From Planctomycetota bacterium (lineage in GTDB: Bacteria; Planctomycetota; Planctomycetia; Gemmatales; Gemmataceae), in the NCBI GenBank assembly GCA_016177925.1, contig JACOUH010000295.1:1-43526 (forward strand): a DNA stretch of 43,526 nt. Reading direction: 5' to 3'. The notes below the pieces were generated by a model. The model saw only the letters and a list, made by a program, of their open reading frames with translations. It was not told the DNA's origin and made no database searches. Positions 24,070 through 30,942 of the stretch are shown one piece after another. A program made the translations under genes and the position numbers. Each line of letters opens with the position of its first letter. Position 1 is the stretch's first letter.

Positions 24070-24412
24070 CGCAGTGGATTGGGACGCATTTAGGCGAGGC
24101 GAGACTCAAGCGCGCGATGATGTTGCGGCGGGGCGCCTCTGTTACAGGCGTCACGGTCACCCAGGTCCTTGGCGACACGAATTTGAAGTGTTGATGAGGG
24201 ACCAGTTTCGGATTCGAGTCGTGGACAGTGGCTCTTGCCTTGTTAATCCCGAGATAGTCTCCTTCGATGACGGCTACAATCAGGTGATCGTTCAGGAGAT
24301 TGCGGCGAATTACGGCTCAGATGCATTCTCTGCCGTTGTTGAGGAGGCAAAGGCTCTCGCCTTGCAACGCCACCGCGAGTGGAGGGATACGAACGATGGC
24401 CCCGCAGACTAA
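24059..24412 (+). CDS. hypothetical protein coupled to the antitoxin-like gene
   Basis: 117 residues. The ATG overlaps the end of the previous gene, and its own end overlaps the DUF1501 start at 24396 by 17 bases, so three genes are translationally chained. Base composition is visibly lower in GC than its neighbours (many AT-ending codons such as GAT, GTT, ATT), which suggests recent acquisition. The sequence has a basic middle (CYRRHGHPGPWRHEFEVLMR), a beta-rich stretch (FRIRVVDSGSCLVNP) and a helical end (DAFSAVVEEAKALALQRHRE). I do not recognise the family. It might be the toxin of a two-gene module, but nothing in the sequence proves this. Confidence 0.6.
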   Translation: MNDDAVDWDAFRRGETQARDDVAAGRLCYRRHGHPGPWRHEFEVLMRDQFRIRVVDSGSCLVNPEIVSFDDGYNQVIVQEIAANYGSDAFSAVVEEAKALALQRHREWRDTNDGPAD

Positions 24413-25847
24413 TCCCGATATCAGCTTCTGCCGCCGCGATTTCCTCCGCGGTATGAGCGCCGCTGCACTGGCGACCGTGGCCGCCGGCGAGCCGCGCCCG
24501 CTCCAGGCCGCCGAGAAGGTCGAGCACCCCCGGCCCACTGCCGATACCTGCATCCTCCTGTGGATGGCCGGCGGCATGGCGGCGCCCGAAACCTTCGACC
24601 CCAAGCGCTACCTCCCCTTCGAGGTCGGCCTGCGCGCCGACAAGATCCTCTGCACCTTCTCGGCCATCGACACGGCCGTCGATACCATCAAGATTTCGCA
24701 GGGGCTGGAGAACGTCGCCAAGGTAATGGACCGGGCGACGCTGATCCGCTCGCACGTCGTCGCCGACCTGGGCAACATCCTGCACTCGCGGCACCAGTAC
24801 CACTGGCACACCGGCTACGTCCCGCCGCAGACCGTCGCCTGCCCGCACCTCGGCTCCTGGGTCGCCCGGGTCCGCGGCCCGAACAACCCCGCCATCCCCG
24901 CCTTCATCAACATCGGCCAGCGCCTCGAAGGCGTTGGCGAGTCGGAGGAATTGAAGGCGTTCACCACTGGCGGCTTTTTCGGCACCGACCACGGCCCGTT
25001 CAACCTCCCCTACCCGACTGACGCCGTTGCCGCTGTCCGTCCCCCCAGGGGCATGACGCGCGAGCGCTTCGAGGCCCGCCAGAAGAAGTACAAGGAACTG
25101 CTCAAGCGCAGCCCGGCCGGCGAACTGGCCAGCGACTTCCACGAGGCATCGATGCTCCGCGCCATCGACAACGCCCACCGCCTGCTCAGCTCGAAGGAGC
25201 GCGACGCCTTCGACGTGACCAAGGAGCCCAAGGAGAGTTACGACAAGTACAACACCGGCCGCTTCGGCCTGGGCTGCCTGCTGGCCCGGCGCCTGACCGA
25301 GGCGGGGGCACGCTTCATCGAGGTGACGACGGAGTACGTCCCGTTCCTGCACTGGGATACGCACGAGAACGGCCACACCACGCTGGAGCGGATGAAGCGC
25401 GAGATCGACCGGCCCATCGCCCAGCTGGTCCTCGACCTGGAGAAACGCGGCCTGCTCGACCGCACGCTGGTCGTCCTCGCCAGCGAGTTCAGCCGCGACA
25501 TGATGATCGAAGGGGTGCCCGGCAGCAACGCGCGGGACCAGTCGCGGGCGCCGAGCGACGTGATGAAGCAGATGATCCATTATGGCCTGCACCGGCACTT
25601 CACCGGCTCCGGCTCGGTGGTACTGTTCGGCGGCGGCACGAAGAAGGGCTTCCTCTACGGCGCGACGGCGCCCGAGCGGCCGCTGTTGACCACGAAGGAC
25701 CCGGTGACCATTCGCGACCTGCACGCGACCCTTTTCACGGCGATGGGGATCTCGCCGCGGACCGCCTTCGACGTCGAGAAGCGGCCGTTCTTCGCCACCG
25801 AGGACGGCAAGGGCCAGCCGGTCAAGGCGCTGTTCGCGAACGGGTAG
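24396..25847 (+). CDS. DUF1501 family protein
   Basis: 483 residues from ATG at 24396 (GGAGGG 9 bases upstream, lying inside the preceding gene). A Tat-like signal, CRRDFLRGMSAAALATVAAG, opens the protein, then ILLWMAGGMAAPETFDPKRY where the family usually has GG-S-DTFDPKP. HSRHQYHWHTGY, LGSWVARVRG, ARFIEVTTEYVPFLHWDTHE and LVVLASEFSR follow, giving the alkaline-phosphatase/sulfatase-like fold of this family with conserved Asp/His metal-ligand candidates. It is the standard partner of PSCyt/PSD1 proteins, exported and likely periplasmic. The broken DUF1080-like remnant begins 8 bases after its stop. Confidence 0.88.
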   Translation: MAPQTNPDISFCRRDFLRGMSAAALATVAAGEPRPLQAAEKVEHPRPTADTCILLWMAGGMAAPETFDPKRYLPFEVGLRADKILCTFSAIDTAVDTIKISQGLENVAKVMDRATLIRSHVVADLGNILHSRHQYHWHTGYVPPQTVACPHLGSWVARVRGPNNPAIPAFINIGQRLEGVGESEELKAFTTGGFFGTDHGPFNLPYPTDAVAAVRPPRGMTRERFEARQKKYKELLKRSPAGELASDFHEASMLRAIDNAHRLLSSKERDAFDVTKEPKESYDKYNTGRFGLGCLLARRLTEAGARFIEVTTEYVPFLHWDTHENGHTTLERMKREIDRPIAQLVLDLEKRGLLDRTLVVLASEFSRDMMIEGVPGSNARDQSRAPSDVMKQMIHYGLHRHFTGSGSVVLFGGGTKKGFLYGATAPERPLLTTKDPVTIRDLHATLFTAMGISPRTAFDVEKRPFFATEDGKGQPVKALFANG

Positions 25848-25855
25848 GCGCGGCG

Positions 25856-26028
25856 GTGAGCCGGGCATTCTTCGCGATGCCGGCGCTCGGCCTCGTCGCG
25901 GCCCTGGCGAAGTCATCGACAACAGCTCCAAGGCCCTCAAGGATGGCGTGATTGCCTTTCAGCTGCATGCGGGCATGACGATGAGCATCCAGATCAAGGA
26001 TGGGAAAAGCAAGCTGCTTGCGCCGTAA
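25856..26028 (+). pseudogene. remnant of a secreted DUF1080-like (3-keto-disaccharide hydrolase domain) gene
   Basis: Eight bases after the DUF1501 stop a GTG opens a signal-peptide-like start (SRAFFAMPALGLVAALA). From 25906, in the next frame, the sequence reads GEVIDNSSKALKDGVIAFQL then HAGMTMSIQIKDGKSKLLAP and a stop at 26028. The second part closely fits the C-terminal end of DUF1080 (KALKEGVIGFQLHAG-type strand). So only the signal sequence and last ~40 codons survive, joined out of frame. This suggests an internal deletion in the third gene of the PSCyt/PSD1-DUF1501 operon. Confidence 0.55.
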
Positions 26029-26037
26029 GCGGTCTGT

Positions 26038-26231
26038 CGCGTTCTGCGCGGCGAAACCTGGTGCTACAACGGCAAGGATTACCGCGCCTCCCGTGGCAAC
26101 GAAGCACCCGGGTTCCGGGACAGTACCATTGGGTTCTGGGTCGTTTGTGGTTCATCTGACTTAATCCGTGTTGCGTTTCACGAATTGAAACACCCAGGGT
26201 TCTGTCCTGGCACCCGTCTGGACAACATATG
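26038..26231 (+). pseudogene. C-terminal remnant of a formylglycine-generating-enzyme-like (FGE-sulfatase) gene
   Basis: One frame reads RVLRGETWCYNGKDYRASRG then NEAPGFRDSTIGFWVVC, which fits the C-terminal RVLRGGSW--R-A-R-------GFRVV signature of the FGE/SUMF1 fold, and continues to a stop at 26231. There is no start or upstream domain. The fragment begins within ten bases after the DUF1080-like remnant, so two unrelated gene ends are joined here. The stretch 26232-26315 holds nothing I recognise. Confidence 0.5.
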
Positions 26232-26315
26232 AATCCACCTTGACACCCGAGCAATGCTACCCTGCCACATCCCTTCAGGATCGCGAAAAAGCGACTGGCT
26301 AGCTGGCGCGTCGGG

Positions 26316-27398
26316 CTATTCCGCATCGTCGAGGATGCGCTGGACAGCCTGGGGGAAGGGGATGCCGGCTCGGTCCAACGCCGCGGCAAAGCCGGCGTCG
26401 GGCGATAGGCACGGGTTGGAGTTGATCTCGAGCACCCATGGCCGGCCGTCGCCATCGACGCGGAAGTCGACCCGGGCATAGCCGCGCAGCCCGAAGAGGT
26501 GCCAGCTGGCGCAGGCCAACTCGGCGAGGCGTTCGAGGAGGGCACGGTCGGCATCGGGGAAGTCGAAGCGGCGGGGCGTGTGGTGGTACTCGAACGAGGC
26601 CGCGTCCCACTTCGCCCGATAGCCGACCAGGCGCGGCTTGCCGTCCGGGAACGCAGAGAAGTCGATCTCCGCCGGCGGCAACACTTCCGGCCGGTCCTTC
26701 CCCGCCAGGACCGACAGGTTGAACTCGCGGCCCTCGACGTAGTGCTCGGCGAAGCAGGGCCGGCCCCAGCGGACGGTCCACTCGCGCAGGCGATCCTGCA
26801 CCGAGCGCGCCCCCGCTTCAAGGACCACGGCATCATCAGCCATACCGAACGATGCATGCTCCCAGACGGCCTTGATGATGTACGGCGGCGACAGGCGGTG
26901 TCCCTCTGGATTGTGGCGAGCGGGGGGTGTCAACCCCCCGGTTGTATGCCCGACCCCGGTCGCGGACCGGGGGGTTGACACCCCCCGCTCGCCAACGACC
27001 CAGGGGGGCGTCGCCAGGCCCGCCGTGTGGAGGCGTTCCTTGGCGAGGAGCTTGGAGTTGCTCAGGACGAGCCCCAGCGCGGACGCTCCCGTGTAGGGGA
27101 TGCCGAGGCTGTCCAGTAGCGTCGGCACGACGGGGGCCATGCGGTCGGAGCCGTCGAGGGCCTCGACGAGATTGAAGACGACGTCGGGACGTGTCTCCCG
27201 CAGGTGGTGCTTCAGGGCCGCCAGGTCGAGGGTACAGGCGAAGCGCTGCACGCCGTGGCCCAGTGCGGACAGGGCATCCACAACGGCGTCGGCCTGGACG
27301 AGGACGTCGCGTTCGTCCTCGGTCGGGCTGTCGGAAATCGCATTGTGGAGGACCGCCACACGTCGGCGATCGGCTGTCGGCGATCGGCTGTCGGCCAT
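26316..27398 (-). CDS. D-Ala-D-Ala-ligase-like ATP-grasp enzyme, with in-frame palindromic insert
   Basis: 360 residues if it starts at the ATG at 27398; TTG at 27416 directly follows the upstream stop (TAGTTG), and GTG at 27359 is also possible. The N-terminal domain reads VAVLHNAISDSP, FNLVEAL and GIPYTGASALGLVLSNSK; the ATP-grasp core has PYIIKAVWEHASFGM, FAEHYVEGREFNLSVL and VDFRVDGDGRPWVLEINSNP with the metal-binding Glu-x-Asn. It should form a peptide or amide bond via an acyl phosphate. Residues about 136-162 (GVSTPRSATGVGHTTGGLTP) are encoded by an 81-bp palindrome inserted in frame, just before the strand IIKA. It is the last gene of the aminomutase operon. The first codons also contain a tandem 14-mer. 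Confidence 0.82.
   Translation of the reverse strand: MADSRSPTADRRRVAVLHNAISDSPTEDERDVLVQADAVVDALSALGHGVQRFACTLDLAALKHHLRETRPDVVFNLVEALDGSDRMAPVVPTLLDSLGIPYTGASALGLVLSNSKLLAKERLHTAGLATPPWVVGERGVSTPRSATGVGHTTGGLTPPARHNPEGHRLSPPYIIKAVWEHASFGMADDAVVLEAGARSVQDRLREWTVRWGRPCFAEHYVEGREFNLSVLAGKDRPEVLPPAEIDFSAFPDGKPRLVGYRAKWDAASFEYHHTPRRFDFPDADRALLERLAELACASWHLFGLRGYARVDFRVDGDGRPWVLEINSNPCLSPDAGFAAALDRAGIPFPQAVQRILDDAE
26914..26994. repeat. 81-bp palindromic element inside a coding region
   Basis: Perfect 29-bp arms (26914-26942 and 26966-26994, from TGGCGAGCGGGGGGTGTCAA) and a 23-base loop. The total of 81 bases is 27 codons with no stop in the gene's frame. The host enzyme family normally has a short link at this point, so the extra peptide is an added loop. 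No direct repeat flanks it. Confidence 0.9.
27364..27393. repeat. tandem 14-mer repeat at a gene start
   Basis: Two tandem copies of CGGCGATCGGCTGT lie over the first codons of the ATP-grasp gene, encoding DSRSPTADRRR. It is probably a slippage or dispersed repeat; it makes the true start less certain. Confidence 0.7.
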
Positions 27399-27416
27399 TG
27401 GTCCGCGCGGCTCCAA

Positions 27417-28463
27417 CTACACGGCGAGACGAGGAGCTTTCTGAACGCTGGCCGCTGGCCGGCAGCCGACGGTCGAGACCCGTCGCGCCGCCGAGCGGAC
27501 GATGCGGTCGATCAGCTCGACGTAGGGCATGCCCAGGGCGGTACACAGCATCGGCAGGTCGGAGTGCTCGGGGTGCAGCCCGGCCAGCGGGTTGACCTCG
27601 AGGAAGTGCGGGTTGCCGTGGCGGTCGCAGCGCAGGTCGATGCGGCCGGCGTCGCGGCAGCCCAGCGCCCTCCACGCCGCCAGGGCGATCTCCTCGGTCC
27701 TCGCCACCTGTTCGTCGTCCTTCGCCCGCACCAGCGGGTAGGCGACCAACTCCTCGCAGTGCTCCTTGTTGACGTAGGAATACACGCCGGGCTCGGCGCC
27801 GTCGCGGAGGACGATCTCCAGCGTGCCGAGCACGAAGGCGTCGACCCCGGTGCCGAGCAGGCCGACCGTGAACTCGCGGCCGGGCAGGTACTCCTCAACG
27901 AGCACCGGCTGATGCAACCGGGTCAGCAGTTCCTCGCAGGTGCGGCGCAGGCCGGCCCCGTCGTGCAGGACCGACGTCGGCCCGATGCCCTTGCCCGTTC
28001 CCTCGGCGATCGGCTTGGCAAACAGCGGATACGGCAGCGGTTGGTTCTCCAGGTCGTCGAGGTCCAGGGTGCGCTCGACGACGGCGAAGTCGGGCGTCGG
28101 CACGCCGGCGGCGCGGACAAGGACCTTGGTCAGTCCCTTGTGCAGGCACAGGGCCATGCGCAGCGAGTCGGAGAAGGTGCAGGGAATGCCGTAGACGTCG
28201 AGCAGGGCGGGCACCTGGGCCTCGCGGGCCGGGCCGGTCAGTCCCTCGCAGATGTTGAAGACGAGGTCCCAGCGATCGCCGCCGGCCAGGCGCTCGACGA
28301 GCTGGCGGGCGTGGCCGATGCGAGCGGTATCGTGGCCGAGCTGCCGCAGCGCGGTCTCGATGGCGTCGATCGTGTCGGGGCGATCGAATTCGGCGGTCTC
28401 TTCCTCACTGTAGCCTGCCGCCAGGTACTCCTGGCGCAGGTCATAGGTCAGACCGATCTTCAT
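27417..28463 (-). CDS. D-Ala-D-Ala-ligase-like ATP-grasp enzyme (second)
   Basis: 348 residues from ATG at 28463, which overlaps the stop of the YkgJ-like gene (ATGA). The N-terminal domain reads KIGLTYDLRQEYLAAGYSEE, LVFNICEGL and GIPCTFSDSLRMALCLHKGL. The ATP-grasp core has YPLFAKPIAEGTGKGIGPTS, VLVEEYLPGREFTVGLLGTG, and the metal and substrate motif RIDLRCDRHGNPHFLEVNPL with GLHPEHSDLP. The family is close to D-alanine-D-alanine ligases and to amino-acid ligases of natural-product pathways. The ligase would join a carboxylate and an amine; the operon makes a beta-amino acid (beta-lysine) a candidate substrate. The last ~20 residues are unlike the family. The following gene starts at the next base. 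Confidence 0.85.
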   Translation of the reverse strand: MKIGLTYDLRQEYLAAGYSEEETAEFDRPDTIDAIETALRQLGHDTARIGHARQLVERLAGGDRWDLVFNICEGLTGPAREAQVPALLDVYGIPCTFSDSLRMALCLHKGLTKVLVRAAGVPTPDFAVVERTLDLDDLENQPLPYPLFAKPIAEGTGKGIGPTSVLHDGAGLRRTCEELLTRLHQPVLVEEYLPGREFTVGLLGTGVDAFVLGTLEIVLRDGAEPGVYSYVNKEHCEELVAYPLVRAKDDEQVARTEEIALAAWRALGCRDAGRIDLRCDRHGNPHFLEVNPLAGLHPEHSDLPMLCTALGMPYVELIDRIVRSAARRVSTVGCRPAASVQKAPRLAV

Positions 28464-28963
28464 TGTCCGTTGGTCTCCTCGCGACGGATTTCCTCGTACA
28501 GCTGCCGGTGCCAGCGCTCGGCGTCGGCGCGGTTCATGCGCAGCTCGCCGATGAGCGTCAGTCCAGGACGGACCAGCTCGAGCGGGCAGCCGGGAGTCAG
28601 TTCTTCCTTAATGCCCTGTTCGTTGTAGTCGTAGGGATAGATGCGGCAGACAAGGGGCCGGACCTCCAGCGGCAAGCGGCAACCGTGCGGTCCGAGGAAG
28701 GTACAGTCGCCGCTCTGCCGGCGCTTGAGCACGCGGCGAGTCCCGTCGGCCCGGAAGACGTGGCGCATCCAGGTCGCGTCGTCGTCGTGGTCGGTGTAGA
28801 TCCGGTCGCTGGCGGGGCGGAACTCGTGGAAGTCCTGGCAGCCGGTGAAGGCCTCGATGCGAGCGACGTCGCCGAGCGTCACGTAGACTTCGCAGGTCTG
28901 GCAGCAGGTCTTCATGTGCCGAGAGCAGCGGACGCAGAGGAACTCGGCCTGTTCCAGCTCCAT
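28460..28963 (-). CDS. YkgJ-like cysteine-cluster protein
   Basis: 167 residues from ATG at 28963 (CCAGGAG 8 bases upstream). The cysteine pattern is C10xxC, then CCxxC (about 19-23), and later C, C and C within CTFLGPHGCRL and PLVCRIYPYDY, plus GCPLEL. This is the YkgJ/DUF (Fe-S or zinc-binding) cysteine-cluster family of unknown exact chemistry. Its end overlaps the ATP-grasp start by 4 bases. In several bacteria YkgJ proteins sit beside radical or redox enzymes; a role in delivering or guarding a metal centre for the aminomutase is inference. A 56-bp palindrome lies directly upstream. Confidence 0.75.
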   Translation of the reverse strand: MELEQAEFLCVRCSRHMKTCCQTCEVYVTLGDVARIEAFTGCQDFHEFRPASDRIYTDHDDDATWMRHVFRADGTRRVLKRRQSGDCTFLGPHGCRLPLEVRPLVCRIYPYDYNEQGIKEELTPGCPLELVRPGLTLIGELRMNRADAERWHRQLYEEIRREETNGQ

Positions 28964-28984
28964 CGGGAACACTCCTGGAGGCAC

Positions 28985-29040
28985 CTTAGCCCGACGCGCC
29001 AGCGAGGAACACGTCAACCTCGCTTGCGCGTCGGGCTAAG
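28985..29040. repeat. palindromic repeat, TTAGCCCGACGCG subfamily
   Basis: 23-bp arms (28985-29007 and 29018-29040, one mismatch), outer end CTTAGCCCGACGCG, loop about 10 bases containing AACACGTCAA. It lies in the 94-base gap between kamA and the YkgJ gene, within the operon, and could form a transcript hairpin that alters downstream expression. Confidence 0.85.
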
Positions 29041-29057
29041 CCGCTTGCTTGTGGCGG

Positions 29058-30386
29058 TTACCTGACCGGATCAGGGTAGCGGAACGTCTTGCCCTCGAAG
29101 TTGCGCAGCAGCAGGAAGTCACCGTCGCGGCCGACGACGGACTCGGGCTGCAGCGGGATCTTGCCGCCCCCGCCAGGAGCGTCGATGACGTAGGTCGGCA
29201 CGGCATAGCCGGTCGTGTGGCCGCGCAGTCCCTGGATGATCTCCAGGCCGCGCGACACCGGCGTGCGGAAATGCGACGAGCCGGAGATCGGATCGCACTG
29301 GTACAGGTAGTACGGCCGCACCCGCATCGTCAGTAGCTTGTGGACGAGGTCCTTCATCGTCTCAACCGAATCGTTGACCCCCCGCAGCAAGACCGTCTGG
29401 GCGCCGAGCGGTACGCCGGCGTCGGCGAGCCGGCCGCACGCCTGGGTGGCCTCCGGTGTACACTCGGCCGGGTGCAGGAAGTGCAGACTCATCCATAGCG
29501 GATGATATTTGCGCAGGACCCGGCACAGGGGCGGGGTAATGCGCTGGGGCAGAACGGCTGGCATCTTGGTGCCGATGCGGACGAACTCGATGTGCGGGAT
29601 CGCCCGCAGCTTGCCGAAGAGCCAGTCAAGACGGTCCTCGCTCAGCGCCAGCGGGTCGCCGCCGGAGACGAGGACGTCACGGATTTGCGGATTGCGGCGG
29701 AGGTAGTCGAAGGCAGCCTCGAGCCGGGCGGTGTCGGGCGTGATCTCGCCGTGGCCGACCACACGCGAGCGGGTGCAGTAGCGGCAGTAGGTCGAGCAGA
29801 AGTCGAGGGCCAACAGCAGCACGCGGTCGGGGTAGCGATGGACAAGGCCGGGCACGGGACTGTGACTGTCCTCGCTGAGCGGGTCGTCGGCCTCGCCAGG
29901 GGTGCGGACGAACTCGCCGGTCGACGGCACGACGGTGCGGCGGAGCGGGTCGTCGGGGTCGAAGCGGTCGAGCAGGCTGAGGTAGTAGGGGGTGATGCCG
30001 ACCGGCAGCATCGAGCCGCCCTGGACGAGAGCCTCGCGCTCGTCCTGCGACAGGACGAGGAACTTGTCCAGGTCGGCAAGCGAGCGGACACGCTTGCGCG
30101 TCTGCCAGCGCCAGTCGTTCCAGTCCTTGTCGGCGACATCGGGAAAGAAGGCCTTGCGGAAGCTGCGGGTGCGGAGCGTGGTGCGGGGCCGCGGGGCCGA
30201 GGCGGGACGCGGCGGCAGGTGGCAGGGGTTGGGGGAGAGGGACGAAGAGACGCCGGAGAGAGGTTCGTGCGTCGGGCCGCAGCCGGCGGCCGGTCGGGGG
30301 GAGAGGACCGCCAGGCTGAGGGTGGTACTGGGAGGGCGGTCGTCGTCCCGAAAGCTGATGGACTCGTCGCAATCCAACTCGTTCAT
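29058..30386 (-). CDS. kamA: lysine 2,3-aminomutase (KamA-type radical SAM, PLP)
   Basis: 442 residues from ATG at 30386. The radical SAM cluster is C197-x3-C201-x2-C204 (CSTYCRYC). The PLP lysine is Lys409 in DAPGGGGKIPL. Asp365 (YQCDPISGSSHFRTPVSRG) and Asp402 (VIDAP) are the acids that bind the lysine side-chain amine in known aminomutases, so lysine, not glutamate, is the expected substrate; SGGDPL and the DWNDWRWQ-R start also fit. Reaction: L-lysine to L-beta-lysine. An N-terminal extension of about 75 residues is Pro/Ser-rich and likely disordered. It is first in an operon with a YkgJ protein and two ATP-grasp ligases. A candidate promoter and a perfect 25-bp-arm hairpin lie upstream. 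It is not EpmB-like in context, since no EF-P gene is near. Confidence 0.92.
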   Translation of the reverse strand: MNELDCDESISFRDDDRPPSTTLSLAVLSPRPAAGCGPTHEPLSGVSSSLSPNPCHLPPRPASAPRPRTTLRTRSFRKAFFPDVADKDWNDWRWQTRKRVRSLADLDKFLVLSQDEREALVQGGSMLPVGITPYYLSLLDRFDPDDPLRRTVVPSTGEFVRTPGEADDPLSEDSHSPVPGLVHRYPDRVLLLALDFCSTYCRYCTRSRVVGHGEITPDTARLEAAFDYLRRNPQIRDVLVSGGDPLALSEDRLDWLFGKLRAIPHIEFVRIGTKMPAVLPQRITPPLCRVLRKYHPLWMSLHFLHPAECTPEATQACGRLADAGVPLGAQTVLLRGVNDSVETMKDLVHKLLTMRVRPYYLYQCDPISGSSHFRTPVSRGLEIIQGLRGHTTGYAVPTYVIDAPGGGGKIPLQPESVVGRDGDFLLLRNFEGKTFRYPDPVR

Positions 30387-30461
30387 ATCGGGTTCCCGTG
30401 AGGCACAGATGGCGACGGCGGACGCTGCAGGTCCCCGTCGTGCCGCCCACCGCGGGCCGTT

Positions 30462-30519
30462 CCGTGGGGCAGGTCGCTGACCTGCCGGGCGGCTGGCAGG
30501 TCAGCGACCTGCCCCACGG
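30462..30519. repeat. perfect palindromic element in the kamA leader
   Basis: Perfect 25-bp arms (ending CCGTGGGGCAGGTCGCTGAC) around an 8-base loop. It lies about 75 bases before the kamA ATG and downstream of the candidate promoter, so it would be in the leader RNA as a strong hairpin. The sequence family (CAGGTCGCTGACCTG) does not match the other elements. Confidence 0.9.
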
Positions 30520-30679
30520 GGGGGCCGCGGCGGCACTGCGAGCTGGCTCGGTCGGGAGAAGAGGCGGGGCGCGGGAGGGGTTCGGTGTCGGGCGTCCATC
30601 CTGCCCGAAACGAATCCTTGCCAGGGCAAACCGCCTCCATGCCTGATCCGGTCGTCCCCCGACCAAATCACATTCCGGA

Positions 30680-30707
30680 ATTAAAGCTTCGGCTGGGAAA
30701 AGGTCAA
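30680..30707 (-). promoter_or_regulatory. kamA: candidate sigma-70-type promoter for the kamA operon
   Basis: On the minus strand: -35 TTGACC (30707-30702), 16-base spacer, -10 TTTAAT (30685-30680), within an AT-rich stretch. It would give a leader of about 290 bases with the 30462-30519 hairpin in it. No other promoter-like site was noticed closer to the gene. Confidence 0.4.
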
Positions 30708-30864
30708 TGGGAAGTGAGTGGGGTTACGGCCACTTTCGCGGAAAAAGAGGCGGCACAATTGGGAGATTCCTCTTGATTTGGAAAAAGGGTGTGTCGGCCA
30801 CCCAACCGAGGCCGTCTGGGAGGGGTCACGACGGCCCGACGAGGGGTCGCCGCGGCCCCGATCG

Positions 30865-30923
30865 TTTCGCCGCGAGCCTCTGGCGAGCGTGGACGTCGTG
30901 CTCGCCCGAGGCTCGCGGCTAAA
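30865..30923. repeat. palindromic repeat related to the TTAGCC family
   Basis: 20-bp arms (GCCGCGAGCCTCTGGCGAGC and its complement, one mismatch) with outer GTTT-like and TAAAC ends. It lies 20 bases after the yebC stop (yebC is transcribed toward it), so it is a plausible 3' hairpin for that gene. Confidence 0.75.
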
Positions 30924-30942
30924 CGTCCCCCGATGGGGACGG

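Noticed and set aside
26914..26994. CRISPR-like or tRNA-like structure
   Set aside because: It is a single palindrome without regular spacers or tRNA consensus, and lies in frame within a gene.
29058..30386. EpmB-type aminomutase (EF-P modification) or glutamate 2,3-aminomutase
   Set aside because: No EF-P or EpmA gene is nearby, and Asp365 and Asp402 favour lysine as free substrate.
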